DNA of 27,027 nucleotides from a virus, in IMG/VR virus record IMGVR_UViG_3300020183_000383, positions 1 through 27,027 of that record; one strand, 5' to 3'. Every line of letters begins with the position of its first letter. The stretch's first letter is position 1. A program made the translations under genes and the position numbers. The notes under the pieces were generated by a model. That model did no database searches. It was not told the origin of the DNA and was given only the letters and a program-made list of their open reading frames with translations. Of the stretch, positions 14,815 through 23,601 are shown piece by piece.

Positions 14815-15834
14815 ATGACAATACTTTCCTCGATCCATTTGTATCCACCGCATCATGTATGTGGCGCAGAAATGATGCTGCATCAGCTAAACAAGTATTT
14901 ACAGTCTAAAGGACATACTATAAAAGTATTGCTAAAACAAGCAAACCAATTTAAAATAGAAAGTCATTATATCTGGGAAAACATTGATATTTTCCCGCCA
15001 GATCAATACAACGAAACGATGCTATTTCAGCAGGCAGATGCAATCATAACCCACTTAGACTATTCTGCATGGACACAGGCTCTTGCTGGTATATATAAGA
15101 AACCAGTTTTCCAAATTATACATAATTCATTCCCAAGAGAGCATATTAAGAACGCAGAATTGCAGCAATATATTGTCTACAATTCTAATTGGATAAAGGA
15201 AGAATTACAATATCCGCATCCATCTATTGTTTTCCATCCACCTACTGACTACAGATATTATGACATTAAACAGGATCCATGGGATGGACAATACATTACA
15301 CTAATAAATTTAGACCAAAACAAGGGAGGAGAGATTTTGCGCGATATAGCCTGTAAAATGCCGGATTACAAGTTTCTTGGTGTCAAGGGTTCGTATTCTG
15401 AACCCATGAAAATTGGTCAAATAACAGACCAGCCACCGAATGTGCTTATTATGGATAAGCAGGTAGATATACTTCCTATATACAAAATGACCAAAATCCT
15501 CATAATGCCAAGCTTGTACGAGTCATGGGGTCGTACTGCGACAGAGGCTATGTGTAGCGGCATACCAGTCATAGCAAGTTATACACCAGGACTGAAAGAA
15601 AATTGCGCAAATGCAGGTATATTTGTGTCGGATAGAATGAATATAGACGAATGGGTCAAGGCGATTGAAAAATTGCATAACGAGAAAACCTATCGCAAGT
15701 GGAGTGATAAGGCTAAAGCCAGAAGCCGAGAACTTGATCCACAGCAGGAATTGGCAGAAATAGAGCGTTGGATTACAGAAATAGCAACAAAATATCAAAA
15801 CGGCAATGTCAATAAATACGGTATTAAGCACTAA
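14815..15834 (+). CDS. GT4-family glycosyltransferase (GT-B fold)
   Basis: The N-terminal domain begins with a Rossmann strand and the acceptor-side loop PPHHVCGAEMMLHQLNKYL (11-29). The C-terminal donor domain has MPSLYESWGRTATEAMCSG (231-249), containing the EX7E motif Glu236 and Glu244, followed by PVIASYTPGLKE. At 339 aa it is a compact GT4. The sugar is not predictable. It starts 1 nt after the GT11 stop and its 3' end overlaps the connector gene by 29 bp, locking the cassette to the structural operon. Confidence 0.88.
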   Translation: MTILSSIHLYPPHHVCGAEMMLHQLNKYLQSKGHTIKVLLKQANQFKIESHYIWENIDIFPPDQYNETMLFQQADAIITHLDYSAWTQALAGIYKKPVFQIIHNSFPREHIKNAELQQYIVYNSNWIKEELQYPHPSIVFHPPTDYRYYDIKQDPWDGQYITLINLDQNKGGEILRDIACKMPDYKFLGVKGSYSEPMKIGQITDQPPNVLIMDKQVDILPIYKMTKILIMPSLYESWGRTATEAMCSGIPVIASYTPGLKENCANAGIFVSDRMNIDEWVKAIEKLHNEKTYRKWSDKAKARSRELDPQQELAEIERWITEIATKYQNGNVNKYGIKH

Positions 15835-16348
15835 GATTACCGACACAGGTTCGGAACCAATAACTGTTGAGCAGGCGAAACTACATGCTTCTATTGATTA
15901 TACAGACTATGACAGCATTATACCCATCTATATTAGTGCTGCGAGAATGGCTGTAGAGCAATCTACAGGATTGGCTCTTGTAGAGAAAACAGTAAGGCAA
16001 ACTGTAAAGATTCATGCAGACGTTCCATTCCAATTATCTTATTCGCCTGTAAAGCAATTTAGCTATGCCTATTGTGACCCTGATCAGACCGGTCCAAACT
16101 ATTGGTTTAATGCCGAACTACCCAGCAACTTTGGGGCTAATGATGAGATAATAGAAGTCGACAGGGATGGCATTTATGAGATAGAGTATAAGGCAGGATA
16201 TACGACTGTACCCCCAGATCTAAAACTCGCTGTGCTACAAATGTTTGCCTTTGTTTTTAATCATCGAGGCGAATATCAGGAAGGTAAATTAGAGACAAGC
16301 ATGGAAGCGCAACGTATAATTACGAACGTCAGAAGGTTTGCCGTATGA
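15806..16348 (+). CDS. Head-tail connector protein, HK97 gp6-like
   Basis: The 180-aa product probably binds beneath the portal and helps close the head. The N-terminal helices read EPITVEQAKLHASIDYTDYD, then IPIYISAARMAVEQSTGLAL, the standard start of the gp6/DNA-packaging family. A beta-rich insert follows, then a C-terminal helix (LKLAVLQMFAFVFNHRGEY). ATG 15806 lies within the GT4 gene; the overlap and the early family motif support this start. Confidence 0.85.
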   Translation: MSINTVLSTKITDTGSEPITVEQAKLHASIDYTDYDSIIPIYISAARMAVEQSTGLALVEKTVRQTVKIHADVPFQLSYSPVKQFSYAYCDPDQTGPNYWFNAELPSNFGANDEIIEVDRDGIYEIEYKAGYTTVPPDLKLAVLQMFAFVFNHRGEYQEGKLETSMEAQRIITNVRRFAV

Positions 16349-16656
16349 TAGGGCAAAAGATAGCATTTCAGACATCTACGCCAACCAGCCAGGATTCTGG
16401 CGGGGCTGTAGAAACTATGACTACGGTCTATGAGACTTTTGCATGGGCAAGGCCTACTAGCAGCAATAGGACGTTCCTGCACAATGAAGGGGTCATAATT
16501 GACTCGTACAACTTCGATGTACAATACACTACGAATTTCACGCCTACCAAGAGCCATACCATATTGTACAGAGGCAAAAGATACGCCATCAATGGTATTA
16601 CCAATTTGCGAGAAAAAAGGCGTATGTGGCGCATATTTGCTATAGCCGAAGTATAA
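16345..16656 (+). CDS. Head closure protein (SPP1 gp16 / head-tail joining type)
   Basis: The 103-aa beta-barrel-type product includes KIAFQTSTPTSQDSGGAVET near the start, then FAWARPTSSN, TLLY-like strands (SHTILYRGKRYAINGITNL) and RMWRIFAIAEV. This is the usual layout of the Phage_H_T_join family. Overlaps of ATGA with the gene before and TAATG with the gene after fit the connector cluster. Confidence 0.8.
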   Translation: MIGQKIAFQTSTPTSQDSGGAVETMTTVYETFAWARPTSSNRTFLHNEGVIIDSYNFDVQYTTNFTPTKSHTILYRGKRYAINGITNLREKRRMWRIFAIAEV

Positions 16657-17219
16657 TGCCCGATAACATAAAAATAGAGATCAAGAATCAGACACTTGTG
16701 CTGAACTATATAAAAAGGTTTCCAAAGCAAGTGAAGGCAGAGATTTACAATGTAGTCGAGAGAGAACTAAATGAAGCAGCGGTAGCAGCAAAGGCAACGG
16801 CATCTGCATCAAGATACACAGGTGACTTAGCAAATAAAATTAGTGTAGTCAGAGAGAAGGATGTAGTTAAATATCAATCTCTGTCGGAACACGCAGCCTT
16901 TGCGGAGTTTGGGATACGCAGCCAAGTCAGGCCTACTAGAAGATATGCCAATATAGCCCTGAATTTTAAGGGTGTTAAAACAAACTCGTCTGGTAAATCT
17001 GCGAAGGAAAGCATCTATGCTTGGGCAGAATTTAAGGGTATATCTAAACAATTTTGGTATCCCATATACATGAAAATCATAGGGAAACCAATTAAGGGTG
17101 TGCAAACTGGCTTTGCGCCAATTGACAACGGAAGGGGTTACTTCTTCGTAAATTTGGATAATGCAATAAAGAACATACTGCGCAAGAGTAAAGATATCAT
17201 ACAAAAAGCAGTAAAATGA
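16656..17219 (+). CDS. Neck / tail-completion protein, HK97 gp10-like
   Basis: The true start is ATG 16656 in a TAATG overlap; an ATG 30 nt upstream would extend into the previous gene. The 187-aa product has a helix (ELNEAAVAAKATASASRYTG), then DLANKISVVRE and HAAFAEFGIR with an RPTRRYAN stretch. These are the features of gp10-type proteins (AAxxEFG motif). A C-terminal helix is basic. It probably joins connector to tail. Confidence 0.82.
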   Translation: MPDNIKIEIKNQTLVLNYIKRFPKQVKAEIYNVVERELNEAAVAAKATASASRYTGDLANKISVVREKDVVKYQSLSEHAAFAEFGIRSQVRPTRRYANIALNFKGVKTNSSGKSAKESIYAWAEFKGISKQFWYPIYMKIIGKPIKGVQTGFAPIDNGRGYFFVNLDNAIKNILRKSKDIIQKAVK

Positions 17220-17659
17220 TTTTTCAGGATCCGGAAAAGATATTTAGAAAGGCGGTGTATAATGCTTTACATGCCAATATAACCTATAATGGTACTTATG
17301 TGCCAGTCTATGACGAATTTGCTTCAGATACAGCACCTAATCTTTTTATAGTGCTTGGAAATCAGTATGCAGACGATAGAAGAAATTATCATAAGTTTGT
17401 GACCGGAAGCGTATTGGTCATTGACATTTGCCACCACCAGAACAGGGCTATGACTAAGGATGTTGTAGATACTGTTTCAAACTCCATAAAGGGTATTTTA
17501 ATGCCCAATTTGGCATCGTTTGGCATCTCATTAGATGCAGGATGGTCGGTCAATGGATTGTATCGGGAAACTTCCAGCTACTTATCGGAGCAGAACAATA
17601 CAAAATGGGTAATCCGAAAGGTGGAACGCTACAGATGCGAAATACAACAGGACATATAA
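17216..17659 (+). CDS. Tail terminator / tail-completion protein (DUF3168-like)
   Basis: The 147-aa product should cap the tail tube at the head end. It begins with IFRKAVYNALHANITYNG and continues with VPVYDEFASDTAPNLFIVLG, the small-domain pattern of DUF3168 and lambda gpU-type proteins. Gene position, directly before the major tail protein and after gp10, is characteristic. It overlaps the previous gene by ATGA. Confidence 0.82.
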   Translation: MIFQDPEKIFRKAVYNALHANITYNGTYVPVYDEFASDTAPNLFIVLGNQYADDRRNYHKFVTGSVLVIDICHHQNRAMTKDVVDTVSNSIKGILMPNLASFGISLDAGWSVNGLYRETSSYLSEQNNTKWVIRKVERYRCEIQQDI

Positions 17660-17669
17660 AAACAAAAAA

Positions 17670-18083
17670 ATGGCAGCAATAGATTCAATCAATGCCCCAT
17701 TAGAACTTTCAGTTGATGGGGTAAACTTCAGCACTCTTGTTTGTTTAACTTCTACCGGCTCTAACATGAGCCGTGACGTAACGTCCACCGAGACGTTCTG
17801 CGGAATCAGCGTATCGCTTGGGAACCTGCAGGTGACTGTACCTTTTGCAGCTATCTGCGAAACTGCCCCTACGGCTGCGCAGGTAACCTATAAGAATATG
17901 CTCAACTGGATGAGCAATGGTACGCTGCTGTACTGGAGGATTTACAATGGCACTTCTGGCAACAACTTCTTTACTGCTGGTTCTGCCTATGTGACCTCTC
18001 TCGACCTTACTGGCGATGCTGGTGCTACCCTGACGTTCAGCGGTGAACTGACGATGACGGGTAACCTTGACATTACCTTCTAA
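17670..18083 (+). CDS. Major tail tube protein
   Basis: The 137-aa product is beta-rich and low in charge, with Ser, Thr, Gly and Asn abundant (LVCLTSTGSNMSRDVTSTET, then SLDLTGDAGATLTFSGELTM). It matches the major tail tube type (TP901-1/phi13 group). Codons become GC-rich and uniform as in the capsid gene, consistent with high expression. It sits between the tail terminator and the assembly chaperones, as in other siphophages. Confidence 0.85.
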   Translation: MAAIDSINAPLELSVDGVNFSTLVCLTSTGSNMSRDVTSTETFCGISVSLGNLQVTVPFAAICETAPTAAQVTYKNMLNWMSNGTLLYWRIYNGTSGNNFFTAGSAYVTSLDLTGDAGATLTFSGELTMTGNLDITF

Positions 18084-18100
18084 ACCAAACCACGCGATAT

Positions 18101-18463
18101 ATGAACAACGGTACACTAACAGTATCCGTTGCTGACAAGACCTTTGGGATTCGCTTTGGAATGCAAGCAATCATCGGACTAAGCGCAGAAGGCGCATTCG
18201 ATGAAATCAGCGAGACAAGCGATGGCCAGAGGGCTTTTATGACAGCAGCGCAGATTTCTAAGATGGCATGGCACGGATACCTTAATTGGTGTCTATATGT
18301 CGATGAATCATCAATGAGCAGAGGAGATTTCTTTGAGATGTTAGATCAAGCATACCTGGAGGACCCGAATCTATTTCAAGCTATTGTCAAAACCTTTAGC
18401 GATAGCAAGCTCCTTAATAAAAACAAGGAGGCTGAAAAAAAAAGGAAAGCGACAATGAAGTAG
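18101..18463 (+). CDS. Tail assembly chaperone, short form (G-like)
   Basis: The 120-aa product is the unshifted form. It begins with a beta-rich segment (TLTVSVADKTFGIRFGM), then a helical domain (DGQRAFMTAAQISKMAWHGY, NWCLYVDES), and ends in a Lys-rich tail (EAEKKRKATMK) encoded around a 9-A tract. It is the analogue of lambda gpG, which binds the tape measure during tail assembly. No homology to lambda is claimed, only position, size and the frameshift arrangement. Confidence 0.8.
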   Translation: MNNGTLTVSVADKTFGIRFGMQAIIGLSAEGAFDEISETSDGQRAFMTAAQISKMAWHGYLNWCLYVDESSMSRGDFFEMLDQAYLEDPNLFQAIVKTFSDSKLLNKNKEAEKKRKATMK

Positions 18464-18798
18464 AGTTCAAAGAGTTATTCGGGTATGCTATAGGGCAAAT
18501 GCAAATGCGACCCAAAGACTTCTACTGCATGACTTTGTGGGAGTTCTCGGTAGCGAAGGAGCATCACGAGAGGAGTACAGTAGAAAGTTGGAGGCAGACC
18601 CGGTTGACAATACATACAATGGTTAAAGTAATGGGAGGAAGCAAATCGGTCACCAATGACCTGACCAAATTCCTCCCATTGCCATTTGATGACAACGAGC
18701 CAAAGAAACTGAATAGAGAAAAAGACATAGAAAATCTCTTGATTATTGAGAAATTTAAACGTGCAGGATATTTAAAGCCTTTGGCAGATGGCGAATGA
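18101..18798 (+). CDS. Tail assembly chaperone, frameshifted long form (GT-like)
   Basis: A -1 shift on the A tract near 18442 fuses 114 residues of the short form to about 118 residues of the second frame, ending at 18798, for a protein of about 232 aa. The C-terminal part has QMQMRPKDFYCMTLWEFSVA, then MVKVMGGSKSVTNDL. The second frame has its own ATG at 18499, but the segment before it (ESDNEVEFKELFGYAIGQ) is clearly coding and has no ATG. As in lambda gpG/gpGT, the fused form should be made in small amounts to recruit the tape measure encoded next, which overlaps by 11 bp. Confidence 0.85.
18436..18442 (+). promoter_or_regulatory. -1 programmed frameshift site A AAA AAA
   Basis: Nine As (18435-18443) precede GG. 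The zero frame reads GAA AAA AAA AGG. Slipping back one base gives AAG GAA AGC GAC AAT GAA GTA GAG, which stays open and joins exactly the frame of the downstream ORF starting at 18499. The upstream stop TAG is at 18461-18463. No strong downstream hairpin is evident. Confidence 0.85.
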
Positions 18799-20884
18799 CA
18801 ATCAGTTAATTATTAGTGTAAGTGCCGAGACAATAGAATTAGTCAGAGGTTTCGCTACCGCTACTAATGGATTGGAAGACTTTGCCAAAGAGGGCAAGAC
18901 TACAGCAGCTACGATTACTTCTGCTTTATCTGCAATAAACAAAGAAGCAAAAAATACATTTGATGTAACAACATTAGGGGCTTTTAACAGATCTACAAAA
19001 GAACTTAGAGGCACATTAAGTGAGATAAGAAATATAGGCGTTGGACCAGCCATAAAGGAACTAGGAGATCAATCAAAAAAAGCAAGACTAGCCGTATATG
19101 GTCTAAACCAAGTTGTTAGGGATTTGCCATTTGGGTTTATAGCAATATCTAACAACCTACCAATATTATTCGATCAATTAGGGTCACTTAAATCACAAAC
19201 TGGAAGCGTAGGTAGCGCATTCAAAGCATTTAGGACTACCTTATTCGGACCTGCGGGAATTTCAATTGCAATTAGTGCTGTAATAGGCGTTGTAACTGCG
19301 CTTGTACAAAAGTATGGTTCATTAGGTAAAGCAGTAGATGCCCTTATTGGAAGTACTGGTCAATTAAGTGAAGAACAAACAAATTATGCAAAGAAATTAG
19401 GAGGAGAAATAGCTGAGGTTGCGGTATTAGTAAACGCATATCCTAATTTATCTAAAAGCAGAACAGACCAAGAAGGCATATTAAAAAAACTAAATCAGAT
19501 TGCTCCAGAATACTTTAGCAATCTTAATACTGAGAAAACAACAATAGACGAATTAACTAAATCGTATGATAAATATATAAAGAGTTTTGTTGCTAAAATT
19601 TTTATAGAACAACAAACAAAACAATTAGAGCAATTAGCAAGTTCTTATGCTCAAGAATTATTGAAATTACTTGAAAGAGAAAAAGCAATAAGAGAGGAAA
19701 GGCAAAAGACTGCAAACCAGACTAAAGAAAATATAAAACGACAGGAGGAGTTATTAAATATAAAACCTCGTGGCGATATTGTAGTAGGAGTAAAAATTTT
19801 AGTAAAAGAACCACCAAAAACATTTGCGCAACTAATTGATGAACTGACTGGTAAGTTTAATGTAAATACAAAAAAATTACTTGAGTCGCAAAAATCATTT
19901 TTTAATGCGATAGATTTTACTGGCGTATTTTCGGATGTAGACAAAAATGCAGCAGAAAAATTAGCAGCAGAAAATAAACGCAGGTTAGCTTTAACAGAAA
20001 AGGAAATAGCGAAAGAAAAGAAATTAGAAGAAGATATTTTAAAATTTAAAATACAAGGATATAAAGATAGAATAAATGCTCTCGACCTATTTGCTTCAGA
20101 TGCTATAAAGATATTTCAAGATTTAGAAAAAGCAGAGTTTGATTTAGCAGTTATTGAAGCAGGAAAATTGTTTAAAGATGATGAATTAAAAGCACAGGTA
20201 AAAATCTTAAAAAAGCAAGTATTTGAAAAATCAGCGGCAGATTATCGAGATTATTTAAAAGAAAGAGAAGACTATATAAAGGGATTAGAAAAATCATTTA
20301 ATAAAGAATTAGATATTGTTAATAAATATATAGACGATACAACAGAAGCATACAATAAATTAGATCCAGGTGGTGTACTAAGAAGACAAAAAGAGTTTTT
20401 CAAAAATCTCGATGAAGAAAATAAGAATTTTGCTGATGCCACAGAAAAGAATAAAGTAAACTTACGAGAACTCGGTGCTATTGTAGGTCAACAACTTGGA
20501 AGCGGGATAGATGTTTTTTTAGACGGTATAAAAGAAGGCAAAAGTGGTGCAGATGCTTTAAGGGATTCATTTAAAAAAGTAGGAGATGAATTAAAGAAAA
20601 TTATCATAAAACTTGCGGTCATAGAAGGCATTAAGGTTCTTGCACGAATCCTTGACCCAAGTGGTACAGCGAGCAAGGGATTAGGAGCGGTACTGAGCAG
20701 AGGGCTTGGCGTACCTGACTTAACTGGGTTGTTTGGTGCGCAAAAATCTGCTGCGCCTATAAGAGGAATACAAATCGGACCTGGTGGACTTGCATTGGCA
20801 GGTCAGGTGACATTTGTACAAAGAGGGTCTGACCTTGTTGGTGTCCTTGCACAGGCAAATAATCGTATAAATCGAGTTAAATAA
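18788..20884 (+). CDS. Tail tape measure protein
   Basis: The 698-aa product sets tail length and is ejected ahead of DNA. It is rich in Lys, Glu, Ala and Leu with long coiled-coil stretches (about 265-305, 395-425 and 480-560). A hydrophobic region lies at 152-173 (LFGPAGISIAISAVIGVVTA), typical of the tape measure membrane segment. The C-terminus ends QRGSDLVGVLAQANNRINRV, a familiar ending in Bacteroidota tape measures. With about 1.5 A per residue, the tail would be near 100 nm. It overlaps the next gene by TAATG. Confidence 0.92.
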   Translation: MANDNQLIISVSAETIELVRGFATATNGLEDFAKEGKTTAATITSALSAINKEAKNTFDVTTLGAFNRSTKELRGTLSEIRNIGVGPAIKELGDQSKKARLAVYGLNQVVRDLPFGFIAISNNLPILFDQLGSLKSQTGSVGSAFKAFRTTLFGPAGISIAISAVIGVVTALVQKYGSLGKAVDALIGSTGQLSEEQTNYAKKLGGEIAEVAVLVNAYPNLSKSRTDQEGILKKLNQIAPEYFSNLNTEKTTIDELTKSYDKYIKSFVAKIFIEQQTKQLEQLASSYAQELLKLLEREKAIREERQKTANQTKENIKRQEELLNIKPRGDIVVGVKILVKEPPKTFAQLIDELTGKFNVNTKKLLESQKSFFNAIDFTGVFSDVDKNAAEKLAAENKRRLALTEKEIAKEKKLEEDILKFKIQGYKDRINALDLFASDAIKIFQDLEKAEFDLAVIEAGKLFKDDELKAQVKILKKQVFEKSAADYRDYLKEREDYIKGLEKSFNKELDIVNKYIDDTTEAYNKLDPGGVLRRQKEFFKNLDEENKNFADATEKNKVNLRELGAIVGQQLGSGIDVFLDGIKEGKSGADALRDSFKKVGDELKKIIIKLAVIEGIKVLARILDPSGTASKGLGAVLSRGLGVPDLTGLFGAQKSAAPIRGIQIGPGGLALAGQVTFVQRGSDLVGVLAQANNRINRVK

Positions 20885-22911
20885 TGTCATTTAAGTTTCA
20901 ACTAGACTTTATAAATGCGCAGGAAGTTCCATGCAATGTAAAGTTCTATGTAGATGATACTATATATAGCGATCACCCTATTATTATATACGGAGGAGCA
21001 AGACCATTTGTGTTACAAGAATTTAATGTTGACAAAGATTTATTTAAACCAATTAGGCCACAGCAGGCAACAATAGAGATATTAGCATCTGCAAGCGGTG
21101 TTAACATAAATGATTTCTTTGTTGAAGATGATGATAAAGCAATGAAGGTAATATTCACATATGGATATTATGGGGCATATTGGTATGGTATTGTATCGCA
21201 AGATGATATATCAGAAAATTGGATTGGACAGAATCATATTATCACTATAAGGGCAGACGATGGATTTGGATCTTTGAAAAATGTAAAATTACAAGACGAT
21301 GACGGTAACGCATTAGTAGGCAGATATACTCTTTATTCTTTGCTAAAATATGCAATGCAGAATACAGCACAGGTCACAGAATTTTGGAATGTAATTAGCA
21401 ATCTGTATTATATAGGAATGAATGATGGGAACAAGCAGACTGGTCTCGACCAATGCAAGGTTGATGTTCAAACATTTCAATCTGACCCTGGAGTTTTTGA
21501 AGATTCATATACTGTAATAGAAAAAATTAACAGTGCCTTCAATCAAACAATTTTTCAATATAAAGGGCAATGGTGGATTTTAAGACTTACAGAATTGTTT
21601 ATACCACAAGCAGGCACTCTTTCTGGATTTAAAGATAACACACCAAGTTTTGGTTCTCGCGGAAACATCTTAGATAGATTTATGCTTAATGTTGGCGTAG
21701 AACAGTTAGTGAAACCCATAATGCCTGAAATGATTAGATCACTCAACAAACCGTCAAAAGATACTATTGTAAAATTTGAATACGAACCAGAAGAAGAAGC
21801 CGTATGTAATCAATCATTTCAGTCTGGCGATTTTACATCGGAAATAACAGTTAATAATGTTATTAATTTTATCTATAATGTCGACAGTTGGGTACACAAA
21901 AAAGATTTGCCTGGTCCAACAGTATTTTTGAGTACTAAAGAGTTTAAAAGATATGTATTGCTAGGGGTCGGTATTGAAGATGAATATGTAAAAGTAGAAG
22001 TCGAAGACAATGACCAGGATTCATATATACAGAGTTGTGAAACAAAAGTTACTGCAAATTATTTGATGAAAATAAATTTTTTGCAAAAGTGGGCCGATAT
22101 AAATGCCGGACAGATTGGTTCAGTAGATAGAGTTGCACAAATTCTTTTAGTTAGCACGGCTAACATAACATATGCTTATACAAATTTAAATACATGGGAA
22201 GAATTTATTTTACCTGCACCTATACAAAATCCTAGCAAATACTATATAACCAAAACAATTGTTGACAAAGAAGATGTAGAGTTCCAAAAAGTAGAGAAAG
22301 AAATAACTATACCATATTCGGGTACTCTTATTATTAGACTTTGTGTAAGAAAGTCAACTGGTTCATATTACAAGCTATTTAAGGACTTAAACATAAATTT
22401 TATACCACCAATAGATATATTAAGGTTTAGAACTGTAAGTGGAAGCTATATTAAATGGACAATACAAAAAAATTTAAATAAAATTAGCGAATCACAAATA
22501 TATCTTGACAATGGATATGATGGTTATAAGGGAACAATATATTTATCAGATGGAATAACCAAGACCGCGAGTGTATGGTATAACAAGAACCTTCCTGCAT
22601 ATTTATTTGACTTTAAAGAACAAAATTCGCGTTCACGTCTATTTATAAACAGGCGTTACAGAAATTATATTGAAGCTAATTTCTTTGGGCTTGAATGGCA
22701 AAAGGATGACCCTATAGGCATTATAAATACTGTCAGGTTTGTCGATGATGATCCAGATAAAACCTATGCGATTGTCAATATGCGTGAAATTGATTTTATG
22801 AACTGTACTTGGAGTGCAGATTTGTTAGAAATTTGGGATGAAGACATTGACACTAATATATTGCCTGATGCGTATGACATTCGTAAAATTGACGTATTTT
22901 TTAATAGATAA
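20884..22911 (+). CDS. Large minor tail protein, putative distal-tail/hub component
   Basis: The 675-aa product follows the tape measure directly, the place of Dit/Tal-type baseplate proteins. The N-terminus (VLQEFNVDKDLFKPIRPQQA, then TIEILASASGVNINDFFVED) and WYGIVSQDDISENWIGQNH, IITIRADDGFG are a pattern I recall from tail proteins of Bacteroidota phages. The remainder is beta-rich with many Tyr, Asn and Asp. No enzymatic motif is visible. The hub role is inferred from position and size. Confidence 0.7.
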   Translation: MSFKFQLDFINAQEVPCNVKFYVDDTIYSDHPIIIYGGARPFVLQEFNVDKDLFKPIRPQQATIEILASASGVNINDFFVEDDDKAMKVIFTYGYYGAYWYGIVSQDDISENWIGQNHIITIRADDGFGSLKNVKLQDDDGNALVGRYTLYSLLKYAMQNTAQVTEFWNVISNLYYIGMNDGNKQTGLDQCKVDVQTFQSDPGVFEDSYTVIEKINSAFNQTIFQYKGQWWILRLTELFIPQAGTLSGFKDNTPSFGSRGNILDRFMLNVGVEQLVKPIMPEMIRSLNKPSKDTIVKFEYEPEEEAVCNQSFQSGDFTSEITVNNVINFIYNVDSWVHKKDLPGPTVFLSTKEFKRYVLLGVGIEDEYVKVEVEDNDQDSYIQSCETKVTANYLMKINFLQKWADINAGQIGSVDRVAQILLVSTANITYAYTNLNTWEEFILPAPIQNPSKYYITKTIVDKEDVEFQKVEKEITIPYSGTLIIRLCVRKSTGSYYKLFKDLNINFIPPIDILRFRTVSGSYIKWTIQKNLNKISESQIYLDNGYDGYKGTIYLSDGITKTASVWYNKNLPAYLFDFKEQNSRSRLFINRRYRNYIEANFFGLEWQKDDPIGIINTVRFVDDDPDKTYAIVNMREIDFMNCTWSADLLEIWDEDIDTNILPDAYDIRKIDVFFNR

Positions 22912-22923
22912 TAATTTTGCTTT

Positions 22924-23601
22924 ATGTCTGATATAGTCAAGGCAAGCGGCATTGTGATTTACCATAAACTTGGGTCTGCCTATTATCCTATTGCCTGTGG
23001 AACATCGGCCACAATTAGCATAACTACAGATAAACTTGAACTTGCTCCTTATTTAAGCGGTAAATGGAGGGCCTATGAATATGCTAGAATTACAGGCACT
23101 ATTAGTACATCAGGTCTTATTAAAATAAACGCAGGTGCTAATAATTATAGCCCTATAGATTTACTTGATTATCAACTTGCTTGCAAAAAAGTTCTGACTA
23201 AATATGTAATAACAGACCCCAATAATAATAGTCGCACCTATGAGGTAAATTGCCTTGTAGATGATTTTACCATAGAAACAGAAGCTGGAGGTGTTGCGAC
23301 TTATTCTATGTCAATGACAATGACATCTGATCCTGCATTTATACAGACTGCTCCAGATCCAGGTGGCACAGATGTCGATGCTTGGGAATACAATGCTACT
23401 GGTGGTGAAACAACAATATCGAATCCTGATATTATTAATGATGAGGTACTTGATGTACGCAGAAATGGTATAGGCCTAGAGGTTATATTTGCAGGCGTAC
23501 CAACAGGTTCACAGGTAAAATATATTACTGCTACCGGCAGTTTTGAGTTTGGTATGCCGTTAGGTGTAGGTGAATGGATTGTTGTCATATATGTAGATTG
23601 A
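22924..23601 (+). CDS. Second tail-tube-like protein with C-terminal beta domain
   Basis: Residues about 20-145 (CGTSATISITTDKLELAPYL, WRAYEYARITGTISTSGLIK, VATYSMSMTMTSDP) look like a tube-fold domain distantly resembling the major tail protein, but beyond the tape measure. After a Pro/Gly linker (PDPGGTDVDAW) a C-terminal domain contains TGGETTISNPDIINDEVLDV and MPLGVGEWIVVIYV. It may form the ring between tube and baseplate or a decoration. No enzymatic motif is present. TGATG joins it to the next gene. Confidence 0.55.
   Translation: MSDIVKASGIVIYHKLGSAYYPIACGTSATISITTDKLELAPYLSGKWRAYEYARITGTISTSGLIKINAGANNYSPIDLLDYQLACKKVLTKYVITDPNNNSRTYEVNCLVDDFTIETEAGGVATYSMSMTMTSDPAFIQTAPDPGGTDVDAWEYNATGGETTISNPDIINDEVLDVRRNGIGLEVIFAGVPTGSQVKYITATGSFEFGMPLGVGEWIVVIYVD

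Noticed and set aside
12740-15834. Glycosyltransferases as a DNA base-modification system
   Set aside because: The families (GT25-like, GT11, GT4) act mainly on glycans and no hydroxymethyl-pyrimidine synthesis gene is visible. The option remains weakly possible for the unassigned second gene.
17745-18170. 141-aa open frame antisense to the major tail gene
   Set aside because: It is again a by-product of GC-rich codon choice, opposite a well-supported structural gene.
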